DNA from: Ralstonia pickettii
GTDB taxonomy: Bacteria; Pseudomonadota; Gammaproteobacteria; Burkholderiales; Burkholderiaceae
Reading direction: 5' to 3'
Length of the DNA: 64,000 bases
Assembly: GCF_001699815.1 (NCBI RefSeq)
Contig: NZ_MCGB01000029.1
Span: 25,794-89,793, forward strand
Shown: positions 18,145 through 27,304 of the stretch, one piece after another
How positions within the stretch are numbered: position 1 is the stretch's first letter
How the letters are laid out: the number at the start of each line of letters is the position of its first letter
The notes under the pieces: model-generated
What the model was told of the DNA's origin: nothing
The model's database searches: none
What the model saw: the letters and a program-made list of their open reading frames with translations, nothing else
Made by a program: the position numbers and the translations under genes

Positions 18145-18843
18145 ATGCGTTCGATTCGGGCGGTGGTGTTCGATGCCTATGGCACGTTGTTCGACGTGTA
18201 TTCCGTGGCCGCGCGCGCCGAGCAACTGTTTGCCGGCAAGGGCGAAGCACTGTCGGTGCTGTGGCGCGACAAGCAGATCGACTACACGCGCATCCGCTCG
18301 CTGGCCGGCCCCTCGGGTGAACACTACAAGCCGTTCTGGGACATCACCGTCGATGCGCTGCGCTATGCGGCGGCACGCCTGGGCGTAGAGCTTTCCGCCC
18401 ACGACGAAGCCACGCTGATGCGCGAATATGCCTGCCTGTCGGCGTTTCCCGAGAACGTGCCCGCGCTGCGCCGCCTGCGTGAGATGGGCTTGCCGCTGGG
18501 CATCCTCTCCAACGGCAACCCGCAGATGCTCGACATTGCCGTGAAGAGTGCCGGCATGTCCGGGCTGTTCGATCACGTGCTGTCGGTCGACGCGGTCAAG
18601 CTCTACAAGACCGCGCCGCAGGCCTATGCGCTGGCGCCACAAGCGTTTGGTGTGCCGGCGGAACAGATTCTGTTTGTCTCGTCCAATGGCTGGGATGCCT
18701 GCGGCGCGACGTGGTACGGCTTCACAACGTTCTGGATCAACCGCCTGGGGCATCCGCCCGAGGCACTCGACGTGGCGCCTACCGCGGCCGGCCACGATAT
18801 GCGCGATCTGCTGCAGTTCGTGCAGGCAACACAAGCGACGTAA
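18145..18843 (+). CDS. Haloacid dehalogenase, type II
   Basis: L-2-haloacid dehalogenase of the HAD superfamily, 232 residues. The nucleophile is Asp10 in VVFDAYGTLFD. Arg in LWRDKQIDYT, Ser/Asn in LSNGNP, Lys in KLYKTAP and the acidic block SSNGWDACGA correspond to the conserved catalytic set, so it may remove halide from short 2-haloacids by hydrolysis. The physiological substrate may differ. GGAG at 18135-18138 supports the ATG at 18145. It is divergent from a LysR regulator and 85 bases upstream of aceB. Confidence 0.9.
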   Translation: MRSIRAVVFDAYGTLFDVYSVAARAEQLFAGKGEALSVLWRDKQIDYTRIRSLAGPSGEHYKPFWDITVDALRYAAARLGVELSAHDEATLMREYACLSAFPENVPALRRLREMGLPLGILSNGNPQMLDIAVKSAGMSGLFDHVLSVDAVKLYKTAPQAYALAPQAFGVPAEQILFVSSNGWDACGATWYGFTTFWINRLGHPPEALDVAPTAAGHDMRDLLQFVQATQAT

Positions 18844-18928
18844 GGCATTGCATTGAATCGGCCCAGTCATAGGGCCAAAGTAAGACCAAAGCGCGTTCAA
18901 CCCTCACATCATCCTCTGGAGAACAACC

Positions 18929-20509
18929 ATGGCGCTCACGCTGCCCCAAGGCATGGAGATCAAGGCTGAGATTCTGCCGGCCTATGAAGACATTCTGACC
19001 CCCGAAGCGCTGGCGCTGGTCGCCAAGCTGCACCGTGCCTTCCAGCCGCGTCGTAAAGAGCTGCTGGCTGCCCGTGTCGAGCGCGCCAAGCGCCTGGACG
19101 CCGGCGAGCGCCCGGATTTCCTGCCGGAAACCAAGGCCGTGCGTGAAGGCGACTGGAAGGTTGCTCCGATCCCGCCGGCACTGCATTGCCGCCGCGTGGA
19201 AATCACCGGCCCGGTCGATGCCAAGATGGTCATCAACGCGTTCAACTCGGGCGCGGACAGCTACATGACCGACTTCGAAGATTCGAATTCGCCGAGCTGG
19301 CACAACCAGATCCAGGGCCAGGTCAACCTGAAGGCTGCCATTCGCCGCACGCTCACGCTGGAGCAGAACGGCAAGACCTACAAGCTCAACGACAAGATCG
19401 CCACGCTGCAGGTGCGTCCGCGCGGCTGGCATCTGGACGAGAAGCATGTGCTGATCGACGGCGAGCGCGTGTCCGGCGGCATCTTCGACTTTGCGCTGTT
19501 CCTCTTCCACAACGCAAAGGAGCAGATCGCGCGTGGCGCCGGCCCGTTCTTCTACCTGCCGAAGATGGAAAGCCATCTGGAAGCGCGCCTTTGGAACGAC
19601 ATCTTCGTGATGGCACAGAACGAGATCGGCCTGCCGCAAGGCACGATCAAGGCCACTGTGCTGATCGAAACCATCCTCGCCGCGTTCGAGATGGAAGAAA
19701 TCCTGTACGAACTGCGTGAGCACAGCGCAGGCCTGAATGCCGGCCGTTGGGACTACATCTTCTCGTGCATCAAGAAGTTCAAGGTCGACAAGAACTTCTG
19801 CCTGGCCGATCGCGCCAAGGTGACGATGACCTCGCCGTTCATGCGCGCCTACGCGCTGCTGCTGCTCAAGACCTGCCACAAGCGCGGTGCGCCCGCCATC
19901 GGCGGCATGAGCGCGCTGATCCCGATCAAGAACGATCCGGAGAAGAACGCCATCGCCATGGCCGGCATCATCGGCGACAAGAAGCGCGATGCGACCGACG
20001 GCTACGATGGCGGCTGGGTGGCGCACCCGGGCCTGGTCGAGCCGGCCATGAAGGAATTCGTGGCAGTGCTGGGCGACAAGCCGAACCAGTTCGAGAAGCA
20101 ACGCCCGGACGTGGAAGTGAAGGCTGCGGACCTGCTGGACTTCCAGCCGGAAACGCCGATCACCGAAGCTGGCCTGCGCATGAACATCAACGTCGGCATC
20201 CACTACCTGGGTGCCTGGCTGGCCGGCAACGGTTGCGTGCCGATCCACAACCTGATGGAAGACGCCGCCACGGCGGAAATCTCCCGCTCGCAGGTGTGGC
20301 AGTGGATCCGCTCGCCCAAGGGCAAGCTGGAAGACGGCACCAAGGTCACGGCCGAACTGGTGCGCAAGCTGATCCCGGAAGAATTGGCCAAGGTGAAGGA
20401 GACGGGCGCGGTGGGCCACTTTGACCGCGCTGCAGTGATCTTCGAACAGATGTCGACGTCGGAAGACTTTGCGGAATTCCTGACCCTGCCGCTGTACGAA
20501 GAAATCTAA
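18929..20509 (+). CDS. aceB: Malate synthase A
   Basis: AceB condenses glyoxylate with acetyl-CoA to give malate, completing the glyoxylate shunt begun by AceA. The 526 residues match isoform A (E. coli about 533). The family signature REHSAGLNAGRWDYIF lies at about residues 264-279, and VRPRGWHLDEKHVLIDG near 160 is typical of isoform A. CTGGAGAAC precedes the ATG at 18929. It ends at a 123-bp palindrome followed by a separate intrinsic terminator. The distance from aceA means the two may be regulated separately. Confidence 0.97.
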   Translation: MALTLPQGMEIKAEILPAYEDILTPEALALVAKLHRAFQPRRKELLAARVERAKRLDAGERPDFLPETKAVREGDWKVAPIPPALHCRRVEITGPVDAKMVINAFNSGADSYMTDFEDSNSPSWHNQIQGQVNLKAAIRRTLTLEQNGKTYKLNDKIATLQVRPRGWHLDEKHVLIDGERVSGGIFDFALFLFHNAKEQIARGAGPFFYLPKMESHLEARLWNDIFVMAQNEIGLPQGTIKATVLIETILAAFEMEEILYELREHSAGLNAGRWDYIFSCIKKFKVDKNFCLADRAKVTMTSPFMRAYALLLLKTCHKRGAPAIGGMSALIPIKNDPEKNAIAMAGIIGDKKRDATDGYDGGWVAHPGLVEPAMKEFVAVLGDKPNQFEKQRPDVEVKAADLLDFQPETPITEAGLRMNINVGIHYLGAWLAGNGCVPIHNLMEDAATAEISRSQVWQWIRSPKGKLEDGTKVTAELVRKLIPEELAKVKETGAVGHFDRAAVIFEQMSTSEDFAEFLTLPLYEEI

Positions 20510-20510
20510 A

Positions 20511-20633
20511 AAAAATCGCTCACAGTCCTACTGCGCGGCCCGATCTTGGCCCTGCGATGCTCGCCGTACTCATGTACGGCTGCGCTTCTCGCGCCAACCT
20601 CGGGTCGCTCGCTACGGACCGTGAACGATTTTT
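20511..20633. repeat. 123-bp imperfect palindrome after aceB
   Basis: The two halves are reverse complements over nearly their full length. Outer arms AAAAATCG and CGATTTTT match exactly, and the centre is GCCGTAC-TCAT-GTACGGC (20563-20580), with scattered mismatches between. The centre lies at about 20572. It begins two bases after the aceB stop. As RNA it would be a very long hairpin ending in T5. The form suggests a dispersed intergenic palindromic element used as a terminator or 3' stabiliser. No second copy is visible in this window. Confidence 0.75.
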
Positions 20634-20659
20634 AAGCGACGCTTAAAGTGCGCAACGGA

Positions 20660-20692
20660 AACGCCGGTTGGGGCAACCCGCCGGCGTTTTTT
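20660..20692 (+). terminator. Intrinsic terminator downstream of aceB
   Basis: AACGCCGG (20660-20667) pairs with CCGGCGTT (20681-20688) and runs into T6. A small palindrome TTTAAGCG-A-CGCTTAAA at 20631-20647 lies between it and the long palindrome. Confidence 0.85.
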
Positions 20693-20752
20693 CATTTGGC
20701 GCAAGGTCGCCCGCGCCGCGCGATAATGTCACGAAATCTTGCGGAGGCCGCT

Positions 20753-21223
20753 TTGCGCTTTGAACACCTGGTGGAAGTCAACGATCCACTGAACCCCCTC
20801 ATCGACACGCTCACCCTGAACCAGATCTGGCAAGGTCTGGTGCTGCGCGTGCGCGAGCAAACCGAATTTGTCGAAAGCCTGGACGCATGCATCATCACCG
20901 CTGAAGGTGACGGCTGGGTCGAGCGCGAACTCGTCTTCGGCAAGGCGCGCATCCAGGATCGCGTGACGCTCGAGCCGCACAAGCGCGTGACCTACACCAC
21001 GGCAGCCACCGGCGAACACGCCGGCGGGTCGCTGACGATGACAATCGAGAGCAACGAGGCCAACGCCGCGTTCATCCGCTTCGTCTACGACACGACGCTG
21101 CCCAATGCCGATGAAACCGGCGACACGCGCTACGCCGAGATCGTCAAATCCGCCTACCGCGAATCCGACATCGACACCGTACGCCGCATCCGGGAGATCG
21201 CCGCCACCGGCCGCCTCGGCTGA
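20753..21223 (+). CDS. SRPBCC (AtaL-like, DUF1857) family protein
   Basis: A 156-residue START/SRPBCC-fold protein of the AtaL-like group, with the family opening RFEHLVEVNDPLNPLIDTLT and the block LEPHKRVTYTT. These proteins have a ligand-binding cavity but no settled function. I chose the TTG at 20753 because GGAGG at 20743-20747 is five bases upstream and the product starts at the conserved RFEH. An ATG at 20726 would overlap a GATAAT-like -10 at 20722-20727. It is followed by a GC-rich terminator and the efflux gene. Confidence 0.82.
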   Translation: MRFEHLVEVNDPLNPLIDTLTLNQIWQGLVLRVREQTEFVESLDACIITAEGDGWVERELVFGKARIQDRVTLEPHKRVTYTTAATGEHAGGSLTMTIESNEANAAFIRFVYDTTLPNADETGDTRYAEIVKSAYRESDIDTVRRIREIAATGRLG

Positions 21224-21232
21224 CGTGTCTTG

Positions 21233-21267
21233 CCCGGCCGGCGCTGGAGGAGGCGCCGGCCGGGTTT
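21233..21267 (+). terminator. GC-rich terminator-like hairpin
   Basis: CCCGGCCGGCGC (21233-21244) and GCGCCGGCCGGG (21253-21264) form a perfect 12-bp stem over an eight-base loop, followed only by TTT. It lies between the SRPBCC gene and the efflux transporter. Confidence 0.7.
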
Positions 21268-21313
21268 GCTCTGCCTGCACCCTGGTCGTCTCACACATCA
21301 CGACAACGAGACC

Positions 21314-22771
21314 ATGACGACATTCACGCCCACCCTGGAGGCGCTGCGCGCGCGTTACGGCGAGCGCTTCAAATGGCTCGTTCTCTTCACGCTGATGGTG
21401 GGTGCGGTGTCGTCCGTCATCTCCGCCACGATCGTGAACGTGGCGATTCCCGACCTAAGCCGGCATTTCGTGCTCGGGCAGGAACGCGCGCAGTGGGTAT
21501 CGGCCAGCTTCATGGTGGCGATGACGTTGTCGATGCTGCTGACACCGTGGCTGCTGCTGCGTTTCGGGCTGCGTCGCACGTTTATCGGCGCGTTGCTGCT
21601 GCTGGGCGTCGGCGGGCTGGCGGGTGGCCTGTCGCCCAATTACGAAGTAATGATCGCCATGCGCGTCGTGGAAGGGATTGCGGCCGGCATCATGCAGCCG
21701 CTGCCCAACATCCTGATCCTGCGCGTGTTTCCCGAGCGCGAGCAGGGCAAGGCGTTCGGCCTGTTCGGCTTTGGTGTTGTGCTCGCGCCGGCCGTGGGCC
21801 CGAGCGTGGGCGGTTTCCTGGTGGAATTGTTCGGCTGGCGCTCGATCTTCTTCGTGGTGATGCCGTTCACGCTGATCGGCTGGGCGATGGCGCGGCGCTT
21901 CATGGCCATCAACTCGTCGATGGCAGGCGAGCCCAAGCCGCTCGATTGGCGTGGCCTGCTGCTAATCGGCGGTGCGACCGTCACGCTGCTCAACGGACTG
22001 GTCGCGCTGCATGGCGATGCTGCGCACGGCATAGTGCTGATGCTCGTGTCGGGCGTGTGCCTGGCGGGCTTCGTGTTCTGGCAGCGGCGGGTGGAGTCGC
22101 CGTTGCTGAACCTGCGGCTGTTCAGCTACCGGCAGTTTGCGATGGGGGCAGTCGTGGCTTTCATCTACGGGGCAGGGCTGTACGGTTCGACGTACCTTGT
22201 GCCCGTGTATATGCAGGTGGCGCTGGCCTATGCGCCGTCGCGCGCCGGGCTGGTGCTGCTGCCGGCCGGCCTCGTGCTGGCCGTGACGATCATGCTGGCG
22301 GGGCGCCTGACCAATCGCATCGAGCCTTTCCGACTGGTGTCGTTCGGGCTGGCGGCCCTGGCGCTGTCGTTTTTCCTGATGGCCACCAACACCCGGGCAA
22401 CGAGCTATCTGCTGCTGATCGCCATCGCCGTCATCGGGCGGGTTGGGCTCGGTTTCGTGCTGCCATCGCTGAGCCTTGGCGCCATGCGCGGTGTTGATTT
22501 CACGTTGATCCCCCAAGGCTCCAGCGCCGTCAATTTCCTGCGCCAATTAGGCGGGGCGATCGGTGTGTCGGCTACGGGCATTTTTCTGCAATGGCGGCTC
22601 GCCACGCGGGGTATCGAAACGGTGCACGGTGCGGCAGTTGACCCCGAAGCTCGCATCCTGGCCTTTGACGAGACCTTCGTCTTTCTCGGGACGCTGTGCG
22701 CACTGGCCGTGCTGGCTGCATGGCGCATGCGCCGCCGCGAGCTGCCGTCCGCCATTCCTGCAGCGCAATAA
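21314..22771 (+). CDS. MFS drug efflux transporter, DHA2 (EmrB/QacA) family
   Basis: A 485-residue transporter with about 14 membrane segments, the size and topology of the DHA2 proton-antiporter group. The antiporter motif C appears in APAVGPSVGG near residue 163 and the first helices carry ATIVNVAIPDLSRHF, typical of EmrB-like proteins. The substrate is unknown; no membrane-fusion partner (EmrA) is adjacent. The ATG at 21314 follows a spaced ACGAGACC, a weak ribosome site, and gives the normal short N-terminus. It converges on the acyl-CoA-binding protein gene across a shared terminator. Confidence 0.9.
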   Translation: MTTFTPTLEALRARYGERFKWLVLFTLMVGAVSSVISATIVNVAIPDLSRHFVLGQERAQWVSASFMVAMTLSMLLTPWLLLRFGLRRTFIGALLLLGVGGLAGGLSPNYEVMIAMRVVEGIAAGIMQPLPNILILRVFPEREQGKAFGLFGFGVVLAPAVGPSVGGFLVELFGWRSIFFVVMPFTLIGWAMARRFMAINSSMAGEPKPLDWRGLLLIGGATVTLLNGLVALHGDAAHGIVLMLVSGVCLAGFVFWQRRVESPLLNLRLFSYRQFAMGAVVAFIYGAGLYGSTYLVPVYMQVALAYAPSRAGLVLLPAGLVLAVTIMLAGRLTNRIEPFRLVSFGLAALALSFFLMATNTRATSYLLLIAIAVIGRVGLGFVLPSLSLGAMRGVDFTLIPQGSSAVNFLRQLGGAIGVSATGIFLQWRLATRGIETVHGAAVDPEARILAFDETFVFLGTLCALAVLAAWRMRRRELPSAIPAAQ

Positions 22772-22773
22772 AA

Positions 22774-22794
22774 AACCGGGCACGGGGCCCGGTT
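22774..22794. terminator. Bidirectional terminator between efflux gene and ACBP gene
   Basis: AACCGGGC (22774-22781) pairs with GCCCGGTT (22787-22794). On the minus strand it is followed by a T-tract (complement of the A-run ending at 22775), so it works best for the ACBP gene. In the plus direction it is followed by TTCTTCG. Confidence 0.8.
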
Positions 22795-22814
22795 CTTCGT
22801 TGGCGATTCGACGA

Positions 22815-23084
22815 TCAGGTCGTTGCGCCGCTCTTCAGTTCTTCGACGAGGTCGACGTACTTTTGCTTGGCTTCGTCCTGCGACGTGCCTTTCAAGCCTT
22901 CCCACGCCTCAAACTTGTAGCGCCCGACGATGTCGGTAAAGCCCGGCTTGTCGCCGTGCGCGTCGCCTTCGGCGCCTTGCTTGTACAGCGCGTACAGACG
23001 CAGCAGCGTCATGTTGGCGGGGCGCTCGGAGAGGCCCTTGACGTCGATTTGGGCTTGGTCGAAACGGGCTTGCAGGTCGCTCAT
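22815..23084 (-). CDS. Acyl-CoA-binding protein
   Basis: An 89-residue ACBP, a four-helix bundle that holds medium- and long-chain acyl-CoA esters in the cytoplasm. Conserved parts are LLRLYALYKQGAEGD, and KFEAWEGLKGTSQDEAKQKY, which contains the CoA-contacting residues of the family. The ATG at 23084 gives the usual compact protein; the longer upstream frame is not ACBP-like. It is divergent from tsaB across 173 bases and ends at a bidirectional terminator. Confidence 0.93.
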   Translation of the reverse strand: MSDLQARFDQAQIDVKGLSERPANMTLLRLYALYKQGAEGDAHGDKPGFTDIVGRYKFEAWEGLKGTSQDEAKQKYVDLVEELKSGATT

Positions 23085-23245
23085 GATGATTCCCGGCTGA
23101 AAACAATGGTCAGGCGATGATAGCGCCGGGGTTGGGCGGTCGGGCCGTTTGAATTCGAGGACGGCTTCGGTTTTCTGGTCGATTTTTCGCTCGGTTTCCC
23201 CGTCGGCGGCCACGGGTTTGCGCCTTCGGGCGCCACACCAGCCGT

Positions 23246-23251
23246 TACAAT
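23246..23251 (+). promoter_or_regulatory. -10 box seven bases before tsaB
   Basis: TACAAT at 23246-23251 is only six bases from the tsaB ATG at 23258, and no Shine-Dalgarno sequence lies between. If used, transcription would begin at or next to the start codon and the mRNA would be leaderless. A clear -35 box is not visible. Confidence 0.4.
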
Positions 23252-23257
23252 GCCGCC

Positions 23258-23998
23258 ATGCCCTGGATTCTTGCTTTCGACACCTCCACCGAGTTCTGTT
23301 CCGTCGCCCTTGGTGACGGCACGCGCACGCTGTTCCGACATGAACACACTGGCCCGCGCTCCAGTAGCCGCGTGCTGCCCGCGGCCTCCGAATTGCTGGC
23401 CGAGGCGGGCATCGCCCTGGCCGATTGCGCGGCGATTGCCTTTGGCGCTGGCCCTGGTTCGTTTACTGGCCTGCGCACAGCGTGTGGCGTGGCGCAGGGT
23501 TTGGCCTTTGGTGCGGACTTGCCTGTCGTGCCGGTCAACTCGCTCGTCGCCTGCGCGGAACAGACGCGCGCAACATTGCCCACCGGCACAGCCGTGACCA
23601 TCGCACTCGATGCGCGCATGGACGAGTGCTACTGGGCCAGCTTCGTGCCCGCCGATGCGGCGCAGGATGCCTCGGGGTGGCATGCGCTTTCCGCCATCCA
23701 GGTGAGCGGGCCGCAGAGCGTTGCCGCGCCGTCGCAGCGGTACTGGCTGGCAGGCAATGCCGCCGCGGTGTTCGGCGATCAGTTAAGCATTGCCGCAGGC
23801 GCCGAGGCTTTGTTGCCCGAAGTCGCGCCGCACGCCCGCGAGATCATCGCCGTGGGTCTGCGCCTTCTGGCAGCCGGCCATACGGTCCGACCCGAAGACG
23901 CGGCGCCGCTCTATGTGCGTGACAAGGTTGCGCTCACCATTGAAGAGCGGCAGGCGGTGCAGCTGGCCAAGGCCGCTGCAGCAGGTGCCCAGCCATGA
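23258..23998 (+). CDS. tsaB: tRNA threonylcarbamoyladenosine biosynthesis protein TsaB
   Basis: TsaB is the scaffold partner of TsaD in making t6A37 on ANN-decoding tRNAs. The 246-residue product has the ASKHA-type start LAFDTSTEFCSVAL and the conserved GAGPGSFTGLR at about residues 64-74. The C-terminal half is shorter than in TsaD and lacks its metal-binding histidines, as expected. It overlaps rimI by ATGA at 23995-23998, a common arrangement. The gene is essential in many bacteria. Confidence 0.94.
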   Translation: MPWILAFDTSTEFCSVALGDGTRTLFRHEHTGPRSSSRVLPAASELLAEAGIALADCAAIAFGAGPGSFTGLRTACGVAQGLAFGADLPVVPVNSLVACAEQTRATLPTGTAVTIALDARMDECYWASFVPADAAQDASGWHALSAIQVSGPQSVAAPSQRYWLAGNAAAVFGDQLSIAAGAEALLPEVAPHAREIIAVGLRLLAAGHTVRPEDAAPLYVRDKVALTIEERQAVQLAKAAAAGAQP

Positions 23999-24522
23999 GC
24001 CTGATCGAGAGCACGTTGGCCCGCGTCATCACGCAAGCGCCGTTGCCTGCGGGCTGGCGGGCGGAGCGCATGACGGCACTCGATGTGGCTGGCGTTGCGG
24101 CGCTCGAGCAGGTGGCGTTCACGTTTCCCTGGTCACGCGGCAACTTTGAGGATTCGCTCAAGTCCGGGCACCTCGGCATTGTGTTGCGTGATGGCGGCAA
24201 CGAGGTCGCGGGCTACCTGATCCTCATGCCGGTGGTCGACGAGATGCACCTGCTCAACGTAACCGTTGCGCCGGCGTGGCAACAGCAAGGGCTTGGCCGT
24301 TGGCTGCTGCGCCTGGCCGCGGCGCTCACGTTGTCGCATGGCTTCGGCAGCCTGCTGCTGGAAGTGCGCCCCTCCAATACCGGCGCGATTGCGCTGTATC
24401 ACCGTGTCGGGTTTGCCGAGATCGGCCGGCGCAAGCGCTATTACCCGGCCGAGAACAACGCGCGCGAAGATGCGCTCGTCATGCGCATGGTGTGCGAGGC
24501 GAGCGGGGTGGAGGCAGCATGA
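23995..24522 (+). CDS. rimI: Ribosomal protein S18-alanine N-acetyltransferase
   Basis: RimI acetylates the N-terminal alanine of ribosomal protein S18. The 175-residue GNAT protein has the acetyl-CoA loop [10 protein letters not shown] near residue 100, preceded by the strand [12 protein letters not shown], and the late block [19 protein letters not shown] typical of RimI. It overlaps tsaB upstream and the UDG gene downstream by ATGA, so the three are probably one operon. A N-terminal extension of about 20 residues relative to E. coli is present. Confidence 0.92.
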   Translation: MSLIESTLARVITQAPLPAGWRAERMTALDVAGVAALEQVAFTFPWSRGNFEDSLKSGHLGIVLRDGGNEVAGYLILMPVVDEMHLLNVTVAPAWQQQGLGRWLLRLAAALTLSHGFGSLLLEVRPSNTGAIALYHRVGFAEIGRRKRYYPAENNAREDALVMRMVCEASGVEAA

Positions 24523-25313
24523 ATCGTCGATCCCGAATGCTCGAAGCGCTGGGCGTTTCGACCGAATGGACCTTGCGCGGGGCTGAGCCGGCCGGGTTGG
24601 AGGCCGTCGAGGTCGCCGCCGCCGAGCCGGTTGCCGTAGAGGTGGAAGCCGATTCGTTTGTTGCGGCCGAGTCCGTGCCCGTGCGAGGTGAACCGCCTGT
24701 CATGCACGCGTTATCGGACACGGCTGCACCACGCGCCCAGCGCATCGCCGCGTTCGACTGGGCGCAGCTCGAAGCTGCCGTTTCCAACTGCACATCGTGC
24801 AAGCTCTGCGAGCGTCGCACGAACACCGTTTTCGGCGTTGGCGATCGCGAGGCGGAATGGATGCTGATCGGCGAGGCGCCGGGTGAGCAGGAAGACAAGC
24901 AGGGCGAGCCGTTTGTCGGCCAGGCCGGCAAGCTGCTCGACAGCATGCTGCGATCGATCGGCTTGTCGCGCGAGAAGGGCGTGTTCATCGCCAACGTGCT
25001 CAAGTGCCGCCCGCCCGGCAATCGGGACCCGGAGCCGGACGAAGCAGCGATGTGCGATCCGTATCTCAAGCGTCAGATTGCGCTGGTCAAGCCGCGCATC
25101 ATCGTCGTGCTAGGCCGCGTTGCCGCGCAGAACCTGCTGCAGACGCAGACGCCTGTCGGCAAGCTGCGCGGCACGGTGCATGACGTGGAAGGCGTGCCCG
25201 TGGTGGTGACCTATCACCCGGCCTACCTGCTGCGTACGCTGACCGACAAGGCGCGTGCCTGGGAAGACCTCTGCCTGGCGCGTAAGATCTACGCGGAGCG
25301 CGGCGGCCAGTAG
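24519..25313 (+). CDS. Uracil-DNA glycosylase, family 4 (Fe-S type)
   Basis: A 264-residue family 4 UDG that removes uracil from DNA. The catalytic core starts near residue 85 with the Fe-S cysteines in CTSCKLC and later NVLKC; motif GEAPGEQED and the C-terminal histidine motif TYHPAYLL are intact. The first 80 residues are low-complexity, alanine- and glutamate-rich and not part of the fold. The start at 24519 overlaps the rimI stop. An ATG at 24537 is a possible alternative. Confidence 0.92.
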   Translation: MNRRSRMLEALGVSTEWTLRGAEPAGLEAVEVAAAEPVAVEVEADSFVAAESVPVRGEPPVMHALSDTAAPRAQRIAAFDWAQLEAAVSNCTSCKLCERRTNTVFGVGDREAEWMLIGEAPGEQEDKQGEPFVGQAGKLLDSMLRSIGLSREKGVFIANVLKCRPPGNRDPEPDEAAMCDPYLKRQIALVKPRIIVVLGRVAAQNLLQTQTPVGKLRGTVHDVEGVPVVVTYHPAYLLRTLTDKARAWEDLCLARKIYAERGGQ

Positions 25314-25340
25314 CTGTCCGCCGGCGGGGCGGGCACTGTG

Positions 25341-26657
25341 TCAGTGGTGCTTGTCTTCGCCGATGAGCGCGGCGGTGTGGAACAGTTTCTCGTTGATGCG
25401 ATGCCGGCGCATGACCAGCGCCATCGTCAGGCAGACGAAGATGCCGAACGACACGATCACCACGCCCACCGACACATTGAGCTTGATGAGCAGCGCGTAG
25501 AGGCACAGCATCAGCAGCACCGAGACGTTTTCATTGAAGTTCTGCACCGCAATCGAGTGGCCGGCGGAGAGCAGCACGTGCCCGCGGTGCTGCAGCAGCG
25601 CGTTCATCGGCACCACGAAGAAGCCCGACATCGCACCCACGATCATCAGGAACAGGTAGGCGATCATCATGTACAGCGGCAGCTTCATGTGGCCGATGTG
25701 GAATGTGATTTCGGGAATCGTGTGCTTGGTGTAGAACGCCATCAGCATGACGACCGCGCCCATTGCCACGCCCACCGGCAACACGTCGAGCGACCGGCGC
25801 AGGGGGATCTTCACGGCGGCAGCCATGGCGCCCGCGGCCACCCCTACGGCGACCACGGCCTGCAGAATGGCACCCTGCGAGAGGTTCAGCTCCAGCGATT
25901 GCTCTGCCCACTTCAGCACGATGAATTGCAGCGTGGCGCCCGCTCCCCAGAACAGCGTCGTCACCGCCAGGGAAATCTGGCCCAGCCTGTCGTGCCACAG
26001 GGCGTTGAAGCAGTCGGCAAACTCGGAAATGAGACGTACCGGATTCTTTTCCTGCTGCGGATAGCGTGCGCCGGTATCGGGAATGCGCGTGTTGAACAGC
26101 GCCGCGATCAGGTAGATCACCATGATCACCAGCATGGCCGCTTCGGCCGGTGTATCGATGCGCTCAAGCCCAGGAATGTCGAACGACAGCAGCCATGCCG
26201 AGACATGGTTGGAGATCAAGGCCCCACCTAGCACGGTGCCGAGGATGATCGAGCCGACGGTCAGGCCTTCGATCCATCCATTGGCCGCGACCAGCTTTTC
26301 AGGGGGGAGGAGTTCGGTAAGGATGCCGTACTTGGCCGGCGAATATGCCGCCGCACCGAAGCCGACCACACCATAGGCGAGCAACGGATGCAGGCCGGTG
26401 AGCATCACGCCACAACCAACCAGCTTGATGGCATTGGTGATGAGCATCACCTTGCCTTTGGGGCGGGAGTCGGCAAATGCGCCCACGAAGGCGGCAAGTA
26501 GAACGTAAGAGAGTACGAAGAACAATTTGAGCAGCGGGGTCATCCACTGCGGCGCATGCATCTCTGTGAGAAGGGCGATGGCGGCAATGAGCAGCGCATT
26601 GTCAGCGAGCGACGAAAAAAACTGCGCCGCCATGATGGTGTAAAAACCCTTCTTCAT
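25341..26657 (-). CDS. lplT: Lysophospholipid transporter LplT (MFS)
   Basis: LplT flips lysophospholipids inward for re-acylation. The 438-residue MFS protein has about 12 membrane segments and the characteristic N-terminus MKKGFYTIMAAQFFSSLADNA. FFVVPMNALLQHRG late in the protein is typical of the LplT group. GAAGGT lies directly upstream of the ATG at 26657. The frame stays open another 126 codons upstream, but that sequence is arginine-rich and unlike a protein. No acyltransferase (aas) gene is adjacent. It ends near the UDG gene, convergently. Confidence 0.9.
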   Translation of the reverse strand: MKKGFYTIMAAQFFSSLADNALLIAAIALLTEMHAPQWMTPLLKLFFVLSYVLLAAFVGAFADSRPKGKVMLITNAIKLVGCGVMLTGLHPLLAYGVVGFGAAAYSPAKYGILTELLPPEKLVAANGWIEGLTVGSIILGTVLGGALISNHVSAWLLSFDIPGLERIDTPAEAAMLVIMVIYLIAALFNTRIPDTGARYPQQEKNPVRLISEFADCFNALWHDRLGQISLAVTTLFWGAGATLQFIVLKWAEQSLELNLSQGAILQAVVAVGVAAGAMAAAVKIPLRRSLDVLPVGVAMGAVVMLMAFYTKHTIPEITFHIGHMKLPLYMMIAYLFLMIVGAMSGFFVVPMNALLQHRGHVLLSAGHSIAVQNFNENVSVLLMLCLYALLIKLNVSVGVVIVSFGIFVCLTMALVMRRHRINEKLFHTAALIGEDKHH

Positions 26658-27304
26658 ACCTTCGAATTCGTCCCCGTAGACCGCGGTGCCATGTTCGTCT
26701 TCACGTCTTGCCGGCAGCGTGCCAGCACCCGGAAGCGCCCTCCGGGAGGTGCCGGCCAAGCGGTGCGTCGGCTGAGTGGCCGCGCAGCGCACAGGTGCGC
26801 GGTGGCGGCATTGAAGCCAGCGCCCGCGTGGGCTCCCCTGATTGTGGTTCCCTTGGACGGGGCCCGTTCGGTGCTGCAAGCCGCGCACCGCCGGACAACC
26901 GTGGGAATCTTCACTGACAGGCGTTCGGGCCATGCGTTCCGCCCGCAGTTTGTTTTGGTCTCGCCTGTTTGCATGCTCAAACCCGATGTGACGCCATCGC
27001 GCAAAGAGAAGTGGCTGGTGCCCAACTTTCCTCATGCTGGCTGCGCATCACGACGGTTTTCCCATGCCTAAATTGAACGGCTTTATATCATGAAACTTGT
27101 GCGCTTCCGGTGACGGCGGCGCACTTTCTTTCTGAGCATGCTGATGACAGGCGCGAACCAGTTGGTGTCCTGTGGTCAAATAGAACGCTCACCGCGTGAG
27201 GCCGGGCGCACCGGCCTCCGCACAGTCAATTTGCCTGTTGCACTGCAGCACCGACGCCGCGCCACGAGCGCGCCATCGCATTCACGTTTTGCAGGTTTGC
27301 CGTC
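26658..27304. other. 647-base intergenic region between lplT and alr
   Basis: I see no supportable gene here. The frames open on either strand have arginine- and proline-rich composition typical of GC-rich non-coding frames. Possible elements are small hairpins such as GCGCA-cagg-TGCGC near 26785 and a TTGAAC/TATATC-rich stretch at 27073-27090 that could serve a promoter for alr or lplT. The divergent promoters of both genes must lie here. Confidence 0.5.

Noticed and set aside
26658..27035. An N-terminal extension of LplT or a separate minus-strand gene.
   Set aside because: The frame is open, but the sequence is arginine-, glycine- and proline-rich without any domain, and the ribosome site fits the ATG at 26657.
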